From Thiotrichales bacterium (GTDB lineage: Bacteria; Pseudomonadota; Gammaproteobacteria; Thiomicrospirales; Thiomicrospiraceae), in contig JAFGUG010000066.1 of assembly GCA_016938655.1 (NCBI GenBank), positions 1 through 64,000 on the forward strand: 64,000 nt of DNA. The letters run 5' to 3'. Shown here one piece after another: positions 59,217-64,000 of this stretch. The notes under the pieces were generated by a model. The model was given only the letters and a program-made list of their open reading frames with translations. It was not told the origin of the DNA and did no database searches. Each line of letters begins with the position of its first letter. Within the stretch, counting starts at the first letter, position 1. Made by a program: the position numbers and the translations under genes.

Positions 59217-59252
59217 GATTAAAGCCTCGGATTAAAGCCTTGGATTAAATTA
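59217..59252. repeat. Short 13-base tandem repeat after eptA
   Basis: GATTAAAGCCTCG, GATTAAAGCCTTG and a partial GATTAAATT follow one another in the 216-base gap between prfC and eptA. An inverted pair AAGGTCT/AGACCTT stands just before it. No gene is seen in this gap; the prfC promoter should lie within it. Confidence 0.6.
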
Positions 59253-59278
59253 ATTCAATAACACGCACTAACCCAAGT

Positions 59279-60934
59279 CTACTGAGAGGCCGCCAAGGTT
59301 CTGCACTGTTTAAAGAGGTCTAAGTCAGCATCGTAGTCTTGGGTTTGAACATCCATAATTCCGAGCATTGAGTGGAATAAATTGTCCTGTGAATAAGTTT
59401 TTGTTTGAGCATGATCCTGCATACAATTTCGATCTAGAGATTTCGCTTCTTCAAACCCTTCCGACATCCACAGCATCATTGGCACATGCGTTTGTCCACT
59501 TGGGGCTAAACTATAAGGGAAACCATGAAGGAACATACCATTTTCACCTAAAGACTCACCGTGGTCTGAAATATAGAAAAGCGCCGTATTGTATTTATCT
59601 TTTAGCTTTTCAAGCCGTTCAATCATCTGCGCCATGATGTAATCGGTATACAAAATAGTATTGTCATAAGTATTTACGATTTGCTCAACACTGCAATTCT
59701 CAATATCGGCACGTTGACAGTCTGGCTGAAACTGTCCCATCTCTTTTGGATAGCGTTTGTAGTAAGTCGGCCCATGACTGCCAATAATGTGCGCAATAAG
59801 CATACGGTTGCCAGACATACTGTCGATGCGTTGCTCAAAGTCCTCTAACATCACAGCATCAAAACAGGTTTGTCCATCACACACATCATCAACCCGATTG
59901 CGATCGACGTCAATTTTATTAATGTTTTTAGCCACTTTTTTATCGCCGCCATCATTTTCTATCCACAGCAAATCCACCTCTGCACGCTTCAGAATATCCA
60001 AGAAGTTATCTTGGTTGTCCGCTACTTGTCGGTCAAAGTTAGAACGTGTTAACGAAGAGAACATACAGGGAACAGAGACCGCGGTAGCCGTTCCACAAGA
60101 ACTGACATCTTGAAAAGCGATCATATCGAGTGGCTTAGTGTATTGATTGGTTGGACGGGCATAACCATCTAGTTCATAGTTTTCAGCACGGGCGGTCTCA
60201 CCTAAGACAAACACCATTAACGTCGGCTTTGTCTCCGCGGCGGCTAAACTTTCAGGCGTTTGCTTGGCATCTAAGCCTAACTCTTTATAAACAAGCGGGG
60301 TCGCGAGGTACGTTTTGTTGGTATATTTACCAATGCTATACAGTAACTGGGTTGGAATAATCAGCTGTTTTAAATAGGCGTTATTACGCCCGACCGAAGC
60401 GTAATCTTGATAGAAGAGCAAAATAACCAATCCAATCACCACCACCGAGGCCACCATGGACACCATTTTTTTAAGAATCAAATTCACCCATGTGGTCGGT
60501 TTTGAGATTGGCGCAAACAAAAGAATTAAAGTAGGCAATACCCCCATACCCACAATCCATGCAACCGAATACAAGCTCAAATAAGAACTGGCTTCACTGC
60601 TATCCGTTTCCACAATGTTCGCAATCATGTCAGAATCTAACAAAATCCCATAGTTAAAACTGGCATAACTCACCGCAGCAGACACGAGAATAAGGATGGC
60701 AAAAAAAGGTTTGGTCAACCACGGCCAACTAAACAAGTTAAACAGAAAGTTAAAGGCGGCTAGAAAAAAGATAGGAATCGAGATAATAAACCCAATCTTG
60801 ACGTGCTCTAATTCGCTAAAAATATCATAAAAAGCCGAATAAACCGGCAGATTGACGACGACCACAAAATAAAGGGCAATCAAAAAGGTGATACACGTGT
60901 ATGAGCAGAACGTGAACTTTAAAGGAAATTTCAT
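59279..60934 (-). CDS. eptA: Phosphoethanolamine transferase, EptA type
   Basis: Inner-membrane enzyme moving phosphoethanolamine from phosphatidylethanolamine to lipid A, leaving diacylglycerol. The 551 residues have five N-terminal membrane spans (to about 190) and a periplasmic sulfatase-fold domain with the zinc-site and nucleophile motifs FVLGETARAENYEL (Glu246), SSCGTATAVSVPCMFS (nucleophile threonine) and YISDHGESLGENGMFLHG. Paired cysteines fit the family's disulfides. Downstream of dgkA on the same strand, 15 bases apart, and DgkA would recycle the diacylglycerol. Other acceptors, such as LPS core, cannot be excluded. Confidence 0.93.
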   Translation of the reverse strand: MKFPLKFTFCSYTCITFLIALYFVVVVNLPVYSAFYDIFSELEHVKIGFIISIPIFFLAAFNFLFNLFSWPWLTKPFFAILILVSAAVSYASFNYGILLDSDMIANIVETDSSEASSYLSLYSVAWIVGMGVLPTLILLFAPISKPTTWVNLILKKMVSMVASVVVIGLVILLFYQDYASVGRNNAYLKQLIIPTQLLYSIGKYTNKTYLATPLVYKELGLDAKQTPESLAAAETKPTLMVFVLGETARAENYELDGYARPTNQYTKPLDMIAFQDVSSCGTATAVSVPCMFSSLTRSNFDRQVADNQDNFLDILKRAEVDLLWIENDGGDKKVAKNINKIDVDRNRVDDVCDGQTCFDAVMLEDFEQRIDSMSGNRMLIAHIIGSHGPTYYKRYPKEMGQFQPDCQRADIENCSVEQIVNTYDNTILYTDYIMAQMIERLEKLKDKYNTALFYISDHGESLGENGMFLHGFPYSLAPSGQTHVPMMLWMSEGFEEAKSLDRNCMQDHAQTKTYSQDNLFHSMLGIMDVQTQDYDADLDLFKQCRTLAASQ

Positions 60935-60949
60935 TGTTTGATACCCAAA

Positions 60950-61315
60950 TTACAGCAAATTAATCAAAATTAAAAGCCATGTAAACACAGCAAAAAGCAG
61001 GGAGATTAACACCGCCGCCGAACCAATATCTTTTGCACGACCACTTAACTCATGCCATTCACTTCCTATACGATCAACCACCGCTTCTATTGCCGAATTA
61101 ACTAGCTCAACAATGATCATCAACACCAAGCTACCCACCAACAGTATTTGTTCGATAATGCTGACGGGTAAAAAAAACGTTAAGACAATTAAAGGCAGTG
61201 ATAAAACCGTCTCTTGCCTAAAGGCCGCTTCATGCTTCCACGCGGCTCGCAGCCCCATCATGGAATACTGCGTGGCATAGAATAGACGTTTTATTCCTGT
61301 ATACCCTGGTTTCAT
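60950..61315 (-). CDS. dgkA: Diacylglycerol kinase DgkA
   Basis: Small integral membrane kinase making phosphatidic acid from diacylglycerol. The 121 residues match E. coli DgkA in length and carry the N-terminal GIKRLFYATQYSMMGLRAAWKHEAAFRQE, the motif VELVNSAIEAVVDRIG with the catalytic Glu, and three spans. It precedes eptA in a two-gene unit. Confidence 0.96.
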   Translation of the reverse strand: MKPGYTGIKRLFYATQYSMMGLRAAWKHEAAFRQETVLSLPLIVLTFFLPVSIIEQILLVGSLVLMIIVELVNSAIEAVVDRIGSEWHELSGRAKDIGSAAVLISLLFAVFTWLLILINLL

Positions 61316-61853
61316 AAAAATAAATACCTTTTGTCCGCCGAACTTATGGTGTCTTATGGCGGTGAATGCAATTTGGATGACTTAGAAGCGGCTCAAATCT
61401 TTTTTGCCAAAAAAACGTTTTTTAAGCAATCCCGAAAACCAAGTATTATCGTGAGTGACCTACGTAAAGTCTAGGAATTTAGGGGTTAATTCTTATAATC
61501 AAGACCGCCGTAGGACGGATGTCTGACAACGAATTGAGCCTTAGACTGCACAAAAGCAACAAAATCAATTGAGTGATGCTTTTAAAAAACAATAGATTTT
61601 TTTCAAATCAGGAATCACTACTGCACTTAATAAAACCTTAAAGCCAAAAAACGATAACGTTAACAAAGTAGGACTCACAAAAATTATGGCACGTTTAAGT
61701 GAACGCCATCACGCATCGATAAGAAATTATCTTAATGCAGAGGTTTGGAGTGTAGTACATTAACTATATTGAAAAACCTGCTTATAAATAAGCAGATTCA
61801 TTCAGATTAAGAACCAGTCAAAAGTAGACCAAAACTCAGCAGGCCTGATTGAA
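61316..61853 (+). other. Gene-poor 538-base gap with two short coding-like frames
   Basis: Two short open frames look protein-like but have no recognised match. One, ATG 61346 to 61474, 42 codons, reads MVSYGGECNLDDLEAAQIFF and ends SIIVSDLRKV. The other opens after a stop at 61593 and ends 61763; its possible ATG at 61686 gives 25 codons beginning MARLSERHHASIRNYLNAEV. Neither has a ribosome site. They may be remnants of decayed genes, and the AT-rich stretches between them (61560-61640) fit non-coding DNA. The dgkA and PhnD-like promoters must also lie in this interval. Confidence 0.4.
61831..61847 (-). repeat. Dispersed AGGCCT-palindrome repeat copy (before PhnD-like gene)
   Basis: AAAACTCAGCAGGCCTG: on the minus strand this reads CAGGCCTGCTGAGTTTT, the full extended form. 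The plus-strand arm is lost (CAGGCCTGATT). It ends only 6 bases before the start codon of the next gene, where a ribosome site should be. Confidence 0.75.
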
Positions 61854-62723
61854 ATGAACGTCAAACACATAGGCATTTTTTTACTCTTAGCAATAGGGTT
61901 TTCGCCTAGCTATGCGGTTACTCATGAAACCATTCGATTTGCGCCTTTGCCGATGGAAAATGACACGGCAATGAATCGTGAATACCTACCATTTATGAGT
62001 TTCTTAGAGAACAATCTTAAAAGCACATCCATCGAACTCATATATAAAAAATCTTATCAAGATTTGATTGCCAGTTTTAAAAACAACGAAATTGATATTG
62101 CCTATCTGGGTCCTTTGCCTTATGTTGTTTTAAAAGAGCAGTTCCCTAAAGCGGTTGCAATGGTTCAGTTTTTAGATGCCGAAGGAAAATCCACTTACAC
62201 CTGCTCCTTAGTCAAATTTGCTGGGAACCAAGTCCAATTAACCAACAAAGTCCCGTTGGACATTGCACTTACCCAACCTCTTTCCACCTGTGGTTACCTA
62301 GCAACTGAATCCTTGTTAAACAAACATGGTTTATCGCTTGAACAGCCTAATGTGCATTATGAGTACATTGGAAATCACACCAAGGTGGCTGAAAACGTCA
62401 TTCTAGATAAACAGCAATTGGGCGGGCTCAAAACTCAGATTGGTAAAAGATACCACCATCTTGGTCTAAGAATTATTCAAGAAACCGACCCAATGCCTGG
62501 TTTTTTATTAGTCGCCAATGCCGATACACTGAGTGCAGAGAAAATTAAACAAATAACGTCGCTTATCTTGTCAATAAAACCCATCGAAAATGCAAATGAT
62601 TTTGAAACAACGAAACTGTGGGGAGATAAAATAAAGTATGGTGCTATTCCTGCTAATGACAGTCTATACAACAGCGTGAGAGAGAAATGGAAACAAACAA
62701 AAATCGACCTCATGACGCAATAA
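61854..62723 (+). CDS. PhnD-like periplasmic substrate-binding protein
   Basis: The 289-residue product has a signal peptide (1-22, LLLAIGFSPSYAVTHE) and the phosphate/phosphite/phosphonate-type binding fold: TIRFAPLPMEND at the start, FLENNLKSTSIELIYKKSYQDLIASFKNNEIDIAYLGPLPYVVLKE in lobe one, and a hinge at LDIALTQPLSTCGYLATESLL. The usual ABC permease and ATPase genes are absent; instead the next gene encodes a membrane sensor overlapping this one by 37 bases. It likely serves as the ligand-sensing partner of that sensor rather than a transporter part. Ligand unknown. Ribosome site weak. Confidence 0.75.
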   Translation: MNVKHIGIFLLLAIGFSPSYAVTHETIRFAPLPMENDTAMNREYLPFMSFLENNLKSTSIELIYKKSYQDLIASFKNNEIDIAYLGPLPYVVLKEQFPKAVAMVQFLDAEGKSTYTCSLVKFAGNQVQLTNKVPLDIALTQPLSTCGYLATESLLNKHGLSLEQPNVHYEYIGNHTKVAENVILDKQQLGGLKTQIGKRYHHLGLRIIQETDPMPGFLLVANADTLSAEKIKQITSLILSIKPIENANDFETTKLWGDKIKYGAIPANDSLYNSVREKWKQTKIDLMTQ

Positions 62724-64000
62724 AAAAGAGTCAAACACTGTTTTTAAGTCTGATTGGATTTATCGCCATCAGCAGTGTTACAGTGTGGCTAATTAACATT
62801 GCCATCAACTATGAAATAGAAGAACACCTTGAATCAAGACTCAGCCAACAGCAGGTGGCCTATAATGCCATCAACGAAGGTTTACAGCTGGTCACCCAAA
62901 CACTCTACGAAGAAACCCTGACCAAACCTAACATCTTAGCTCTATTTTACGATGGCATATCACAAACCGGCGATGCACAAGATATTGCCCGTGGCTTACT
63001 ATTCCGAGAGCTCTACCCATCTTATCAAGCCCTACTAAGAAAAGGCATAAGACAACTGCATTTTCATACTGCGGACGGGCATAGTTTTTTACGATTTCAT
63101 AGCCCAACCAAGCAAGGCGATTCATTATTTGAGGCACGCCCTTCTATAAAAATAGCGAATACCGAACTGCGCCCCGTGCAAGGTTACGAATCAGGACGAA
63201 TTTTTCACGGCTTTCGATTTGTCTACCCGCTTTTTTATAACGATGCGCACATAGGAAGCGTTGAAACCAGTGTCATGTTTAAAACCATTGAACAAAGCCT
63301 GACTAAACTCATAAAAAATCAAAGCTTTGTATTTGTTCTCGACAAACAAGCGGTTTTTTCAAAACTCTTTACCAGTGAACAAGGCATTTACAGTGATTTT
63401 GCTCTCAATGAGAACTATGTCACTGAAACAATCAACTCTGATTATAGAATCGAACCCTCCCCACCGGTGATTCAGCAAAAAATCAATGCTAAGTTGCAAG
63501 CTGAAAAAAATACAATCCGCTCTAAAATGGCCTCGCACCAAGCTTTTGGTCTGGGTCAATCTATCGATGGCAACATGCATTCGGTGCTCTTTTTACCGAT
63601 TAAAAATGTGATGGGCGAACAAGAGGCTTATATCATTGCCTATGGCAAAGATGAACTTCTCAACTCATTAGTTGACAACAAAGCGCTGTTTCAAATCATT
63701 GCACTGTTGGTGCTGGGTGCGGTGTTTCTGAGCCTCTATAAGTGGCAACTCAATAGTCGAGAAACACAACGTGAACGTCAAAAGTTAAAATCCATAACTG
63801 AAACCATGGCAGAGGGGTTATTTGTACAAAATGACGATGGAAAAATTACCTTTATTAATAAAGCCGCAGAAACCCTACTAAAACACCCCACTAATTATGC
63901 GCTTGGCAAATCTGCTCACACGCTTATCCATGCCGACTTTGATGAAAATAACCAACAAACTAGCCAAGAGGCCTGCCCAATTCGGTTAACCACCCAAAGA
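62687..64000 (+). CDS. Membrane sensor protein with periplasmic cache-like and PAS domains, 5' part
   Basis: An uninterrupted frame of 438 codons runs from ATG 62687 off the right edge. It starts with a cytoplasmic tail and first span (about 17-40), then about 290 residues of periplasmic sequence of double-cache type (LESRLSQQQVAYNAINEG, FHTADGHSFLRFHSPTKQGD, GFRFVYPLFYNDAHIGSVETS), a second span (about 332-353) and a PAS domain (ITETMAEGLFVQNDDGKITFINKAAETLLKH). The output domain (histidine kinase or GGDEF/EAL) is outside the window. It overlaps the PhnD-like gene by 37 bases, and translation is probably coupled. Confidence 0.8.
   Translation, partial: METNKNRPHDAIKKSQTLFLSLIGFIAISSVTVWLINIAINYEIEEHLESRLSQQQVAYNAINEGLQLVTQTLYEETLTKPNILALFYDGISQTGDAQDIARGLLFRELYPSYQALLRKGIRQLHFHTADGHSFLRFHSPTKQGDSLFEARPSIKIANTELRPVQGYESGRIFHGFRFVYPLFYNDAHIGSVETSVMFKTIEQSLTKLIKNQSFVFVLDKQAVFSKLFTSEQGIYSDFALNENYVTETINSDYRIEPSPPVIQQKINAKLQAEKNTIRSKMASHQAFGLGQSIDGNMHSVLFLPIKNVMGEQEAYIIAYGKDELLNSLVDNKALFQIIALLVLGAVFLSLYKWQLNSRETQRERQKLKSITETMAEGLFVQNDDGKITFINKAAETLLKHPTNYALGKSAHTLIHADFDENNQQTSQEACPIRLTTQR

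Overview
The window is a stretch of bacterial chromosome from a gammaproteobacterium of moderate, slightly AT-rich base composition (judged by eye). Gene orders match Gammaproteobacteria: rpsP-rimM-trmD-rplS next to ffh-ypjD-corB, mlaFEDCB-ibaG-murA, kdsC-lptCAB-hpf, petABC, glnK-amtB. The style of the proteins (Pseudomonas-type long PstC/PstA, a bc1 complex, DoxX, short HisG) suggests a marine member of the Thiomicrospira/Thiomicrorhabdus/Hydrogenovibrio group. That placement is inference, since no rRNA or carbon-fixation gene is present. Almost everything is chromosomal core; the only recognisable mobile DNA is the right part of an IS200/IS605-type element at the left edge.

Layout. 1-737: 3' part of tnpB and the transposon right end, butted against the end of phoR. 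734-8398 (minus): phosphate regulon pstC-pstA-pstB-phoU-phoB-phoR. 8399-15960: nitrogen assimilation genes glnA, glnE (minus) and glnK-amtB, with sigma-54 promoters and NtrC-like half-sites before glnA and glnK. 16133-17961: an orphan secreted FliL-like protein, an unknown gene and a very short flagellin. 18113-21563: valS and an SH3-domain membrane protein. 21643-28555 (minus): dsbC, xerD, a variant cobT, rplS-trmD-rimM-rpsP, ffh. 28755-31788: ypjD, corB, an inositol-monophosphatase-family gene. 32014-32619: a doxX gene broken by an in-frame amber codon. 32701-36026 (minus): VolA-like surface lipase and FadL. 36201-41124 (minus): radA, petABC (cytochrome bc1), Nif3-family gene. 41230-49832 (minus): hisD-hisG, murA, ibaG, an ABC-2 exporter pair, then mlaB-C-D-E-F. 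49941-54929: a conserved hypothetical gene, then yrbG-kdsC-lptC-lptA-lptB-hpf. 55094-59062: mgtE, an OmpA-family lipoprotein, prfC. 59279-61315 (minus): eptA-dgkA. 61316-61853: gene-poor. 61854-64000: a PhnD-like binding protein overlapping a membrane sensor that runs off the window.

The genes fall into functional sets: phosphate uptake and its two-component control; nitrogen sensing (GlnK, AmtB, GlnE acting on GlnA); outer-membrane building and upkeep (Lpt, Mla, MurA, KdsC, EptA/DgkA, VolA/FadL); and translation/secretion housekeeping.

The most striking unexplained signal is a dispersed palindromic element with core AGCAGGCCTGCT, often extended outward to (A/G)A(C/G)TTT on one or both arms. 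I found about 30 copies of its centre (CAGGCCTG or close), nine of them the exact 12-mer, with most of the extended copies in gaps between genes. Two form transcription terminators. Other points worth checking are a CobT with the catalytic Glu replaced by Gln, the amber codon in doxX, and a TnpB guide that would match the end of phoR.
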